A program made the position numbers and the translations under genes. Shown one piece after another: positions 16,474 to 26,561 of a stretch of 64,000 nucleotides of DNA. The notes beneath the pieces are model-generated. The model had not been told where the DNA came from. It saw only the letters and a program-made list of their open reading frames with translations, and made no database searches. Source of the stretch: Fodinibacter sp963833495 (GTDB lineage: Bacteria > Actinomycetota > Actinomycetes > Actinomycetales > Dermatophilaceae); NCBI GenBank assembly GCA_963833495.1, contig CAWHYJ010000011.1, positions 186,001-250,000 of the forward strand. Reading direction: 5' to 3'. Position 1 is the first letter of the stretch. Each line of letters begins with the position of its first letter.

Positions 16474-17876
16474 GCATCGCCCCGACGCCCTTCGCGCACA
16501 CCGACCCCGGCACCCCAGAGAGCACCTGGCTGGGATCCGACCACTGGGACGGCATCGGCGTGCTCGACCTGCCGGCGGTCGTGCAGCGCTACGCCCAGGT
16601 GCTGGTGCTCTCCGCCCACCCTGACGACGAGACCCTCGGTGTGGGTGGGCTGTTGGCCGACCTCGCCGACGCCGGGGCCGCCGTCAGCGTGCTCGTCGCC
16701 ACCGACGGCGAGCGCTCGCACCCGCTCGGCGGCACCCGCGCCCGCGCCGCCCTGGCCGCCCGGCGGCGTCGGGAGGTGCAGCGTGCCGTGCGGGTCCTCG
16801 CGCCGACGGCCCACACCACCCACCTCGGGCTGCCCGACGGCGCGCTCGCCAAGCACGAGGAGTCGCTGGTCGAGGAGGTGCACCGCCGCACCGACCCCGA
16901 CACCCTGGTGATCGCCCCGTGGCTCGCCGACGGGCACACCGACCACGACGCCCTCGGTCGAGCTGCCACCGCTGCCGTGTCGCACAGCGGCGCCGACCTC
17001 GTTCACTATCCGATCTGGCTGTGGCACTGGGGATCACCGGATGCATTGCCGTGGCCCGACGTCGTGGGGAGCGAGACGTCCCGCGCGGCCGCCTGGCGCA
17101 AGCGCGCCGCCCTCGCGGAGTTCCCGACGCAGACGACGGCGTGGGGTGACCCGGCATCCACGGGCGGGGCAGTTGTACCGGTCCTCGGGCCGGCGATGCT
17201 CGACCGGGCTCGGCGCCTCGTCGAGACCCTCGTCGACCCCACGCAGGCGCTGCCACGGCTCACGAGCGACCACCTGCAGCGTCGGGCCGCAGCGCGTGCC
17301 CAGCAGTTCGACCGGATGTACGACGATGACGCTGAGGACCCGTGGGCCTTCGAGGGGTCCTTCTACGAGGAGCGCCGCCGGGCCCTCGTGCTGGCCGTGC
17401 TCGGATGCCGTCGATACGGCCGCGCGCTCGAGATCGGTTGCGCCGACGGTCGGCTCACCGAAGCGCTGCTCGAGCGCTGCGACCAGGTGGTGGCCCTCGA
17501 CACCAGCCACCGGGCCGTGACGGCGGCGCAGGAGCGAGCGCCGTCGGCAGCCGTCATGCAGGGCATGGCGCCGGCCGACCTGCCGGCCGGCCCGTTCGAC
17601 CTCGTGCTGCTCTCGGAGGTGGGCTACTTCCTCACCCCGCTCGAGCTGGTGGCCACCCTGCGCCGGTGTGAGCGGTCGCTGGCGCCGGGCGGTGAGCTGC
17701 TGCTGTGCCACTGGCAGCACCCCACCGAGCAGGTTCCGCTCGACGGCGTGCTGGTGCACGAGCAGGCCGCCGCGGCGCTGGGCCTCGAGCGCCGGGCCAC
17801 GTACCTCGACGACGACCTCCGGGTCGAGGTCTGGGGCGACGGCGGCTCGCTGGCTCGACGGGAAGGACGCGCGTGA
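16470..17876 (+). CDS. PIG-L deacetylase / SAM methyltransferase fusion
   Basis: This is a 468-residue two-domain protein. Residues about 40-265 form a PIG-L (LmbE-like) zinc deacetylase, with the metal motif AHPDDE (49-54) and the later ADGHTDHDALG that supplies the third ligand. Residues about 305-465 form a NodS-type SAM-dependent methyltransferase (ALEIGCADGRLTEALLE near 319; FDLVLLSEVGYFL further on). PIG-L enzymes remove N-acetyl groups from GlcNAc-linked lipids or thiols. The fusion suggests deacetylation followed by N-methylation of the freed amine; this order is inference. It is coupled by 4-base overlaps to genes on both sides. Confidence 0.88.
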   Translation: MSIAPTPFAHTDPGTPESTWLGSDHWDGIGVLDLPAVVQRYAQVLVLSAHPDDETLGVGGLLADLADAGAAVSVLVATDGERSHPLGGTRARAALAARRRREVQRAVRVLAPTAHTTHLGLPDGALAKHEESLVEEVHRRTDPDTLVIAPWLADGHTDHDALGRAATAAVSHSGADLVHYPIWLWHWGSPDALPWPDVVGSETSRAAAWRKRAALAEFPTQTTAWGDPASTGGAVVPVLGPAMLDRARRLVETLVDPTQALPRLTSDHLQRRAAARAQQFDRMYDDDAEDPWAFEGSFYEERRRALVLAVLGCRRYGRALEIGCADGRLTEALLERCDQVVALDTSHRAVTAAQERAPSAAVMQGMAPADLPAGPFDLVLLSEVGYFLTPLELVATLRRCERSLAPGGELLLCHWQHPTEQVPLDGVLVHEQAAAALGLERRATYLDDDLRVEVWGDGGSLARREGRA

Positions 17877-18583
17877 CCCCCCGCGACCGGTTGCGCCATG
17901 TGGTGGTGGCGATCCCGGCGCGCGACGAGCAGGCCCTGCTGCCGGCCTGCCTGCGTTCGGTGACCGAGGCGGCGCGCGTGCTGCGGCGGGCGCGGCCCGG
18001 CATCCGGCTGTCTGTCGCAGTGGCCCTCGACGGGTGCACCGACGGCTCGGCCGAGGTGGTCGCGGGGTGGGGCGTCGCCTCGGTGGCGCTGCCCGGCACG
18101 GGGGTCGGCGCGGCCCGGGACGCCGCCGTCGAGCGCGGGCTCGCGGCCCTGGGGCGCCCGCCCGAGTCGTCGACCTGGGTCGCCAGCACCGACGCCGACA
18201 CGGTCGTGCCCAGCCACTGGCTCCTGCGGCACGTGATGTGGGGTGAGCGCGGGGCCGACCTCGTCGTCGGCACCGCCGAACCGGTGGGCGTCGACCGCGC
18301 CGAGGCGCTCGCCGCCTGGCACGCGCGCCACCAGCTGGTCGAGGGCCACGCCCACGTGCACGGTGCCAACCTCGGCATCCGAGCCGACCGCTGGCGCGCG
18401 GTCGGCCGGTTCGGGCAGCTCGCCGTCGGCGAGGACGTCGACCTCGTCGGGCGGGTGCGCGCCGTCACCGAGCGGTGGGTCGCCACCGACACCACCCGGG
18501 TGCTGACCTCGGGGCGCGCGCACAGCCGGGTCGAGGACGGCTTCGCGGACTACCTGCACGACCTCGACGCCGAGACCGGCTGA
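17873..18583 (+). CDS. Family 2 glycosyltransferase
   Basis: The 236-residue GT-A-fold glycosyltransferase has an N-terminal strand HVVVAIPARDEQALLPACL (about residues 9-27), a DGCTDGS nucleotide-binding loop (about 53-59), and a DAD metal motif within STDADT (about 104-109). A late acceptor-side motif GEDVDLVGRV includes the ED pair typical of the family. There is no membrane segment, so it is probably cytoplasmic. It starts at a GTG overlapping the previous stop. With the deacetylase/methyltransferase fusion and the acyl-CoA dehydrogenase-like protein it forms a three-gene unit, probably building an amino-sugar-containing glycoside. Confidence 0.85.
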   Translation: MTPRDRLRHVVVAIPARDEQALLPACLRSVTEAARVLRRARPGIRLSVAVALDGCTDGSAEVVAGWGVASVALPGTGVGAARDAAVERGLAALGRPPESSTWVASTDADTVVPSHWLLRHVMWGERGADLVVGTAEPVGVDRAEALAAWHARHQLVEGHAHVHGANLGIRADRWRAVGRFGQLAVGEDVDLVGRVRAVTERWVATDTTRVLTSGRAHSRVEDGFADYLHDLDAETG

Positions 18584-19168
18584 GTCGGAGTGGCACGAGC
18601 GACTGAGCCGGGAGCGGGGCGAGCGTTCCTGCCGACAGGCAATCGGCCGCTGCTGGGCCCTCCCCCTGCTCAGGGGCTGCACGTCGCGCGTCGACTGCCT
18701 GTCCTGGTGAACACTTCGAACAGGTGTGCCGACGGACGGACAACCGGCGAACCGAGGGTCTGCCGCACGCTCGAGGGCACGCCAAGGAGCGCCGTTCGTC
18801 CGTCCGTAGGTTCACTGCCGCTCCGGCTGGCTCACCCGAGTGCCTCTGGTGACATGCAGTCGAGCTCGACCGCGTGGGCTCCACGTTCGCGAGGTGGGCC
18901 GAGCCCGGCCACTGCATGTCCCGGGAGCGCCAACCAGTGCACGGATGCCGGCCAGCCCGGTGAGCCGCGACGTCGCCACCCCGGCGGCTGGGTCTGTGCG
19001 CCCGCGTCTGGCGGTGGCAAAGGTTTGTCCCGAACATGGTCAAGGAACGATTGGTCGAGCGCTGACCGGGGAGTTGCGTGGTCAGGGGGAGCGACGACGC
19101 ACCCCCGGGGGATGCGGCCGGGCGCCGCCGTGCGCTGCCCGACCGGTCCCACGACCGGAAGGACAGCC
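18584..19168 (+). other. 585-base intergenic region, no gene seen
   Basis: Frames run through this stretch in several directions, but none has a ribosome-binding site, a family resemblance or consistent codon usage. It presumably contains the end of the glycosyltransferase transcript and the promoter of the GH3 gene. I did not find a clear -10/-35 pair or operator. Confidence 0.5.
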
Positions 19169-21181
<2,013 letters not shown>

Positions 21182-21194
21182 CCGATCGACATCC

Positions 21195-21236
21195 CACGAC
21201 GCGCTGACCGGATCGCTTGAACGTCAGCGCGTCGTG
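21195..21236 (+). terminator. Terminator hairpin after the GH3 gene
   Basis: The perfect 14-bp arms CACGACGCGCTGAC (21195-21208) and GTCAGCGCGTCGTG (21223-21236) are separated by a 14-base loop. The hairpin begins 14 bases after the GH3 stop. It has no T-tract. Confidence 0.75.
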
Positions 21237-21248
21237 CGACGTCGAACC

Positions 21249-21285
21249 GAACCGCCCGCCCCCGGATGCCGAGGACGGGCGGTTC
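21249..21285 (+). terminator. Second tandem hairpin downstream of GH3
   Basis: The perfect 10-bp arms GAACCGCCCG (21249-21258) and CGGGCGGTTC (21276-21285) surround a 17-base loop. It ends 28 bases before the next start codon, so it may instead act in the leader of the fusion gene. Confidence 0.5.
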
Positions 21286-21312
21286 GCTCGCGCCATCGGG
21301 CAGACTGCCCGC

Positions 21313-22779
21313 ATGTCGCTCCCCGACCCGGCGCTCGTCGTGCTGGTGGGCGCCTCCGGGTCGGGCAAGTCGACCTGGGCGGCGCAGCGCTACCGCGCCG
21401 AGGAGGTCGTGTCCTCCGATGCGCTGCGCGGGGTGGTCGGCAGCGGCCCGCACGACCTCGACGCGTCCGCCGATGCGTTCGCCGTGCTCGAGGCCGTCGT
21501 TGCGGCCCGGCTGGGCCGCGGGCTCAGCACCGTGGTCGACACCCTCGGGATGGATGCCGAGCGTCGCCGTCGCTGGTTGGCCGCCGCACGAGCGTCGGGG
21601 ATGCCGACCGCGGTCGTGCTGCTCGACACCCCCGACGAGGTGTGCCGGCGCCGGAACGCCGAGCGGGACCGGCCGCTGCCGGCTCGGGCGCTTGCCGGGC
21701 AGCTGGCGCGGCGGCGGGAGGTGGCCGACGAGGTGGCGGCGGAAGGCTGGGACGTCGTCCTCACGGTCACCCCCGAGGTCCGGCCCGCTCCCACGCCCGA
21801 CCCGCCGCCAGCGCATGGGGCGACGCGAGCGGGCGGCGAGCGCACGGCATCCACCGGGGTGCAGGTGGTGCTGCAGGTCTCGCGCTTCCCGTGGGGTGAT
21901 GACCCGATGGCCTGGCTGCGCGACGTCGCCCTGGCCGCCGACGAGGCGGGTTTCGCCGGGCTGGCGCTGATGGACCACCTGATCCAGATCCCGCAGGTCG
22001 GCCGCGCCTGGGACCCGATCCCCGAGCCATGGGTGGCGCTGGGAGCGGTCGCCGGCCTCGGCACCGGGCTGCGGCTGGGCACGCTGTGCACCCCGGTCAC
22101 CTTCCGCCAGCCCGGGATCACGGCGAAGGCCGCCGCCACGCTGTCCGCGCTGAACGGGGGTCGGGCGTTCGTCGGCATCGGCGCCGGTTGGTGGGAGCGC
22201 GAGCACGCGGCCTACGCGATGCCGTTCCCGCCCGTCGGCGAGCGGCTCGACGAGCTGGAGTACTCGATCCGGGTGATGCGCGCGCTGTGGGCACCGGGCA
22301 CCAAGGCGCACGCCGCGGACGGGGTGTTCCTGCCCGAGACGACCTGCTACCCGCGGCCGTCGGCTCCGGTCGAGGTGGTCGTGGGCGGCAACGGCGAGCG
22401 ACGCACGCTGCGGATCGCGGCCGAGCTGGGTGACGCGTGCAACCTGACCACCTCGGAGCCTGACCTGGTGCGGCACAAGGTGGCCGTGCTGCATCGGCAC
22501 TGTGCCGAGGTGGGACGGGACCCGGCCGAGGTGGCGGTCACCCTGCTCGACCTGCCCGTGGTCGGCCGCGATCGGGATGACGTCTGGGCGCGGGTGGAGC
22601 GGCTGCGGGGGCGCACCAAGGCCGCGGCGTTCGCGGCGCGCACGCACGCGGGCACGGTCGCCGAGCACCGGGAGCGGCACGCCGCGCTGGCGGGGCTGGG
22701 CGTCTCGACGGTCTTTCTCGCCACCCCCGACCTGGCCGGGCCGGACGACGTGCTCGAGCTGGCCGGCCTCAACGTTTGA
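21313..22779 (+). CDS. Fusion of a P-loop kinase-like domain and a luciferase-like (F420/FMN) oxidoreductase
   Basis: The 488-residue protein joins two unrelated domains. Residues 8-165 are an AAA_33-type P-loop kinase (Walker A GASGSGKST at 13-21; STVVDTLGMDAERRR; a lid-like CRRRNAERDRPLP). After a proline-rich linker (about 160-178), residues about 185-485 are a luciferase-like monooxygenase of the LLM class. Its motifs include GFAGLALMDHLIQIP, TLSALNGGRAFVGIGAGW and VVVGGNGERRTLRIAAELGD. LLM enzymes use FMN or F420 for hydride transfer. The start ATG 21313 is the first in frame after the terminator hairpins. The kinase substrate and the reason for the fusion are unknown. Confidence 0.87.
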   Translation: MSLPDPALVVLVGASGSGKSTWAAQRYRAEEVVSSDALRGVVGSGPHDLDASADAFAVLEAVVAARLGRGLSTVVDTLGMDAERRRRWLAAARASGMPTAVVLLDTPDEVCRRRNAERDRPLPARALAGQLARRREVADEVAAEGWDVVLTVTPEVRPAPTPDPPPAHGATRAGGERTASTGVQVVLQVSRFPWGDDPMAWLRDVALAADEAGFAGLALMDHLIQIPQVGRAWDPIPEPWVALGAVAGLGTGLRLGTLCTPVTFRQPGITAKAAATLSALNGGRAFVGIGAGWWEREHAAYAMPFPPVGERLDELEYSIRVMRALWAPGTKAHAADGVFLPETTCYPRPSAPVEVVVGGNGERRTLRIAAELGDACNLTTSEPDLVRHKVAVLHRHCAEVGRDPAEVAVTLLDLPVVGRDRDDVWARVERLRGRTKAAAFAARTHAGTVAEHRERHAALAGLGVSTVFLATPDLAGPDDVLELAGLNV

Positions 22780-22783
22780 CGTG

Positions 22784-22810
22784 GTGTGTGCGCCCGAGGG
22801 GATCGGGTAG
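22784..22810 (+). promoter_or_regulatory. SigB/F-type promoter for the 22903 gene
   Basis: GTGT at 22784 (17-base spacer) or at 22786 (15-base spacer) precedes GGGTAG at 22805-22810. The start codon is 92 bases further on. Confidence 0.6.
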
Positions 22811-22902
22811 GGGCACCGCACGTCGGCGGTCGGCATGTACCGGCGTCGGCCGCGCGCCGGGGGCACCGCGCCGGACGCTTCCAACGACTCAGGAGATGAC
22901 GA

Positions 22903-23448
22903 ATGTCCGCGTACAGCACACTGGTTCGGGCCACCCACCTGGTCACGAACGCGGCCTGGTTCGGCGGCTCGTTGATGGGCGCGGTGGCGCTCAACCCCGC
23001 GAGCCGGGAGGGCGACGACGCCCGCGAACAGGCCGAGATCGCCGACGAGGGGTGGACCCAGTGGGGGCCCGTGCAGGGCGGCGCGATCGGGCTGCACCTG
23101 CTCAGCGGGCTCGCGATCGTCGCCGACAACCGGCGGCGCGTCGTGGCCCACCGACCGACGAGCATCGCCGTCGTCGCCAAGACGGCGCTGACCGGGGCCG
23201 CGCTCGCCGCTAGCGCCGCCGCCTACAAGATCGGCGCCGACCTCGGCGAGGCGCAGGAGCGTGCCGACCGCGACCCGAGGGCAGCGAAGCGGGCGCGCTC
23301 GCTGGGCCGGTCGATGCGCTGGCTGCAGTGGGCCACCCCCGCGACCACGGCCGGCATCCTCGTGCTCGACGCCTACCTGGGCGAGCAGCAGCGCGGCGAG
23401 GCCGGGCTGCTCGACCGGCCCACCCGCCTGCGCTCCCGGGCGGCCTGA
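22903..23448 (+). CDS. Hypothetical membrane protein in the stress block
   Basis: The 181-residue protein has about four hydrophobic segments: near 7-30 (LVRATHLVTNAAWFGGSLMG), 55-72, 88-108 and 141-158. A charged cytoplasmic-type loop (DLGEAQERADRDPRAAKRAR, about 112-131) lies between them. The first segment, with a His and a Trp, resembles small DUF-type four-helix membrane proteins, but I do not recognise the family. A SigB-like promoter lies upstream and a second one separates it from the next gene, so both appear to be stress-induced. There is no enzymatic motif. Confidence 0.75.
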   Translation: MSAYSTLVRATHLVTNAAWFGGSLMGAVALNPASREGDDAREQAEIADEGWTQWGPVQGGAIGLHLLSGLAIVADNRRRVVAHRPTSIAVVAKTALTGAALAASAAAYKIGADLGEAQERADRDPRAAKRARSLGRSMRWLQWATPATTAGILVLDAYLGEQQRGEAGLLDRPTRLRSRAA

Positions 23449-23496
23449 CTGCGGCCGGCGGCAGCAACGTGCCGGTCCGGGGGTGCCACGCCCCCG

Positions 23497-23522
23497 GTGT
23501 GAGCCGCGGTGCGAACGGGTAG
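23497..23522 (+). promoter_or_regulatory. SigB/F-type promoter for the 23566 gene
   Basis: GTGT (23497-23500), a 16-base spacer and GGGTAG (23517-23522) lie 43 bases before the ATG. The layout and the -10 are identical to the elements at 7826 and 22805. Confidence 0.65.
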
Positions 23523-23565
23523 GGCTGGCAGCAGGAAGTCACCGACACCATTCAGGGAGAACCGC

Positions 23566-23835
23566 ATGACGGACGCGCCGAACCAGCAGGAGCAGCAGGA
23601 TGCCGCCACCGAGGCGGCCCAGAACGTCGTCGACGAGGTGACGTCGTGGGAGTACAGCGCCGAGCCGGACACCATCGAGGCCCGGCTCGACCAGGGGCTC
23701 GAGCAGGCCGGAGTCGACGTCGACGACGAGGAGCGGCAGCGGCTCGTCGACGAGATCGACGAGGTGAAGCAGGACGAGGGCCTCGGTTCTCCTGACGTCG
23801 AGTCGGCGCGCCCGGCGGAGGACACCGGCGCCTGA
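23566..23835 (+). CDS. Small acidic hypothetical protein
   Basis: The 89-residue, strongly acidic soluble protein is rich in Gln, Glu and Asp and has no Cys, signal or membrane segment. The sequence predicts two helices (about residues 5-40 and 50-72) and a disordered end. ATG 23566 follows CAGGGAGA. Its start lies 43 bases from a SigB-like promoter, making it a probable small stress protein. No family was recognised. Confidence 0.7.
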   Translation: MTDAPNQQEQQDAATEAAQNVVDEVTSWEYSAEPDTIEARLDQGLEQAGVDVDDEERQRLVDEIDEVKQDEGLGSPDVESARPAEDTGA

Positions 23836-23865
23836 GGCGCGCGCCGCCGCGGGGCCCGGTGACCC

Positions 23866-25149
23866 TTATGCCAGGTGCAGGGTGACCGGGCCACGGGTGG
23901 GGTCCGCCCCGCGCAGGACCTTCTCGGGCACCCGGAAGACCCGCCCGGGGGCCGCCGGCCAGGGCACCCGCACCCGGCCGACCTCGAGGCCGCCCTGCAA
24001 CGCCCGCACCACCGGGAGCCGGTTGTACTCGTCGGCCCAGAGCAGCAGCTGCCCGCGGGGGGCGCCGCCGCCCACCGGAACGTGCTGAGGGGTCACCCAG
24101 TTGAACGGTGGGGCCGCCGCGACCTGCAGCAACCCCGGCCCGAGGCCCCCGAGCAGCGCGTCCCCCGGATCCGTCGTCGCCGTGGGACCAACCCCGCTCG
24201 CCAGCCACCGCGTCACCGCACCGACGACGTGCCGGCCGTCGAGGGCCGCACCGTCCGCCGTGTCGACCGGGTGCACGAGGTTGCCGACCGCGAAGACCCC
24301 CGGCATGGACGTGCCCAGCGCCGCGTCCACGACCGGGCCGCGGGTCGCGGTATCCAGGTCCAGCCCGCCGAGCCGGGCCAGCTCGTGGTCGGGCACCCAG
24401 TCGCCGGAGGTGATGACCGTGTCGCACTCGATGGTGCGCCGCCGCCCAGTGCCGATCTGCTCGATCTCGACCGAGCGCACCCGCTCCCGGCCGTCGATCC
24501 GCACGACCCGGCTGCCGGTGACGACGGGCGTGCGCAGCACGCTGCGGCCGAGCACCGTGAATGCCGCGTAGGCCTCCGCCCGCGGGTGACGGCTGACGAG
24601 GGCGGCCACCGAGCAACCGGCCTCACGCAGGGTCAGCACGGCCGACCAGCTGACGAGCTCGGCGCCGATGACGACGGCGCGGCTGCCCACGTCGGCGTGG
24701 TGCAGGTGCACGAGGTTCTGCAGCTGGCCCGTGGTGTAGACGCCCTCCGGCCGGTCGCCCGGGATGAGCCGGGCGGGGCGCGGGCGCTCGCGCGCACCGG
24801 TGGCGAGCACGACGGCATCCGCCTGCACGACCCGACGGCCGCGCGGGGAGGTGACCTCCAGGCACCGCTCCCCCGCCCAGCCGGTCACCGTCGCGCGGGT
24901 CTCGAGCGTGGCGCCGGCATCGCGGGCGGATGCCGTGAGGCGGCGCGCGTACGCCGGCCCGGTGACGACGCGGCGCAGGTCGCGGATGCCGTAGCCGAGG
25001 TGGTCGCTGTGCCGGGGGATGCCGCCGGTCTCCGCCTCGCGCTCCAGCACGAGCACCTCGCCGTCGACCGACGGCACGAGGGCCGCAGCCGCCGTGAGCC
25101 CGGACGGCCCGCCGCCGATGACGACGACCGCGACCCGGTCCGCGGTCAT
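23866..25149 (-). CDS. NAD(P)/FAD-dependent oxidoreductase (pyridine-nucleotide-disulfide-like)
   Basis: The 427-residue flavoprotein has an N-terminal FAD motif VVVIGGGPSGLTAAAAL (residues 8-24), a second dinucleotide fold near SRAVVIGAELVSWSAVLTL (about 155-173) and the FAD-binding G-D-like GVFAVGNLVHPVDTADGA (about 293-310). The closest architectural relatives are the small flavin subunits that accompany GlpA-like or sarcosine-oxidase-like enzymes. There is no redox CxxC. The ATG overlaps the upstream gene by 4 bases. It is the third gene of a kinase-oxidase-oxidase operon. The C-terminal 90 residues lack a recognisable motif. Confidence 0.85.
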   Translation of the reverse strand: MTADRVAVVVIGGGPSGLTAAAALVPSVDGEVLVLEREAETGGIPRHSDHLGYGIRDLRRVVTGPAYARRLTASARDAGATLETRATVTGWAGERCLEVTSPRGRRVVQADAVVLATGARERPRPARLIPGDRPEGVYTTGQLQNLVHLHHADVGSRAVVIGAELVSWSAVLTLREAGCSVAALVSRHPRAEAYAAFTVLGRSVLRTPVVTGSRVVRIDGRERVRSVEIEQIGTGRRRTIECDTVITSGDWVPDHELARLGGLDLDTATRGPVVDAALGTSMPGVFAVGNLVHPVDTADGAALDGRHVVGAVTRWLASGVGPTATTDPGDALLGGLGPGLLQVAAAPPFNWVTPQHVPVGGGAPRGQLLLWADEYNRLPVVRALQGGLEVGRVRVPWPAAPGRVFRVPEKVLRGADPTRGPVTLHLA

Positions 25150-26561
25150 GACAGGGCTCCATCGCCCGAAAGATGTTCAGCCAGAAGGGAACTCACCGCC
25201 GCGCCACAGAAGAACCCCTGGCACCGGCCGTTGAGCACGCGGGTGCGCCGGCGGAGCCCGTCGAGGTCGGCCGGTGGAAGGTCGGAGGCGAGGGCGTCGC
25301 GGAGCTCACCGGCGGTCACCCGCTCGCAGAAGCAGACGACGGTGCCATAGGCCGGGTCGGAAGCGATCCGGTCGCCGTCCTGGTAGGGCCGCAGGCCGGC
25401 CTCACCGAGGTTCGGCATCTGCGGCGGTGGCGGGAGGTCATCGCGCTCGCGGGGGGTGAACCCCGCTTCGGCGAGCAGGCCGCGCACGTGCTCGGCGATG
25501 GCCATCCCCGCTGTGAGCCCCGTCGACCGGATGCCGCCCACGAGCACGTAGCGCTGGGACGCGTCGACGTCGATGACGTAGTCGGCATGCTCGGTGGCGG
25601 CCCGCAGGCCGGCGTAGGCCGCGGTGACCTCCTCGTCGAGCAGGTCGGGCATCAGCCGGCGGCCCTTGCCGAGCAGGAACTCGAACCCGGCCTCCGACGT
25701 GCCGGTGGCGTCCTTGTCGGTGAGGTCCTCGGCAGTGGGCCCGAGCATCACGTTGCCGTAGATGGTGGGGCTGACCAGCACTCCCTTGCCGACCTTCGAG
25801 GGCACCGGCAGCACGATCAGCGGCACCATGGGCCGCGCCAGCTTGTCGAACACGAGCAGCTCGCCACGCCGCGGCGTCACCGAGAAGCGGTCGTGCCCGA
25901 ACAGCCGATCGATGACGTCGCCCCCGAGCCCCGCGGCGTTGACCACCCACCTGCCGCGGATCTCGCCCTGGTCGGTCATCAGCACCGTGTGGCCCTCTGC
26001 GGCGCGCACTCCGGTTATCCGGTGCCGCAGGAACAGCTCGGCGCCCCGCCGGCGCGCGTCGGTGGCCAGGGCCAGGGTGGTGGTCCAGGTGCAGGTGATC
26101 GACTCGCCGGGCACCGTGAGCCCGCCCAGGGCACCGGGCCCGAGCCGCGGCACCCGCCGGTAGACCTCGCCGGTCCCTACGAGCTCGCAGGACAGGTAGC
26201 CATTGGCAATCGCCTTGTCCCGCAACGCCGGCAGTGCGTCGTGCTCTTCGTCCGTCCACGCCACGAGCAGCGCGCCGGTGCGCTCGACCGGGATACCGGT
26301 GCGCTCCGCGTAGGCACCCAGCAGCTCGTAGCCGCGTGCGACCAGCCGTGACTCGAGGGTTCCGGGGGTCGCGTCGAAGCCGGTGTGCAGGATGGCGGTG
26401 TTGGCCTTGCTCGTGCCGTCACCGACGTCGGCGCGGGCCTCGACGATGGCGACCTTGGCGGTCGTGCCGGCGAGCTCGCGGGCTATGGCGGCCCCCACGA
26501 TGCCGCCGCCGATGACGACAACGTCGAACACCAGCCCCGGCTGCGATGCAGGGACTGTCAT
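25146..26561 (-). CDS. FAD-dependent oxidoreductase with BFD-like iron-sulfur domain (GlpA-like)
   Basis: The 471-residue protein has a DAO-type FAD domain starting DVVVIGGGIVGAAIAREL (about residues 13-30) and GTSKANTAILHTGFD (about 48-62). It resembles glycerol-3-phosphate dehydrogenase GlpA and L-2-hydroxyglutarate oxidase. The C-terminal 65 residues carry a bacterioferritin-associated-ferredoxin-like [2Fe-2S] domain with CFCERV and NGRCQGFFCG cysteines. ATG 26561 has GGAGGAG directly upstream. It overlaps both neighbours by 4 bases. With the FGGY kinase upstream, oxidation of glycerol 3-phosphate or a similar polyol phosphate is the best reading; other hydroxy-acid substrates are possible. 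Confidence 0.87.
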   Translation of the reverse strand: MTVPASQPGLVFDVVVIGGGIVGAAIARELAGTTAKVAIVEARADVGDGTSKANTAILHTGFDATPGTLESRLVARGYELLGAYAERTGIPVERTGALLVAWTDEEHDALPALRDKAIANGYLSCELVGTGEVYRRVPRLGPGALGGLTVPGESITCTWTTTLALATDARRRGAELFLRHRITGVRAAEGHTVLMTDQGEIRGRWVVNAAGLGGDVIDRLFGHDRFSVTPRRGELLVFDKLARPMVPLIVLPVPSKVGKGVLVSPTIYGNVMLGPTAEDLTDKDATGTSEAGFEFLLGKGRRLMPDLLDEEVTAAYAGLRAATEHADYVIDVDASQRYVLVGGIRSTGLTAGMAIAEHVRGLLAEAGFTPRERDDLPPPPQMPNLGEAGLRPYQDGDRIASDPAYGTVVCFCERVTAGELRDALASDLPPADLDGLRRRTRVLNGRCQGFFCGAAVSSLLAEHLSGDGALS

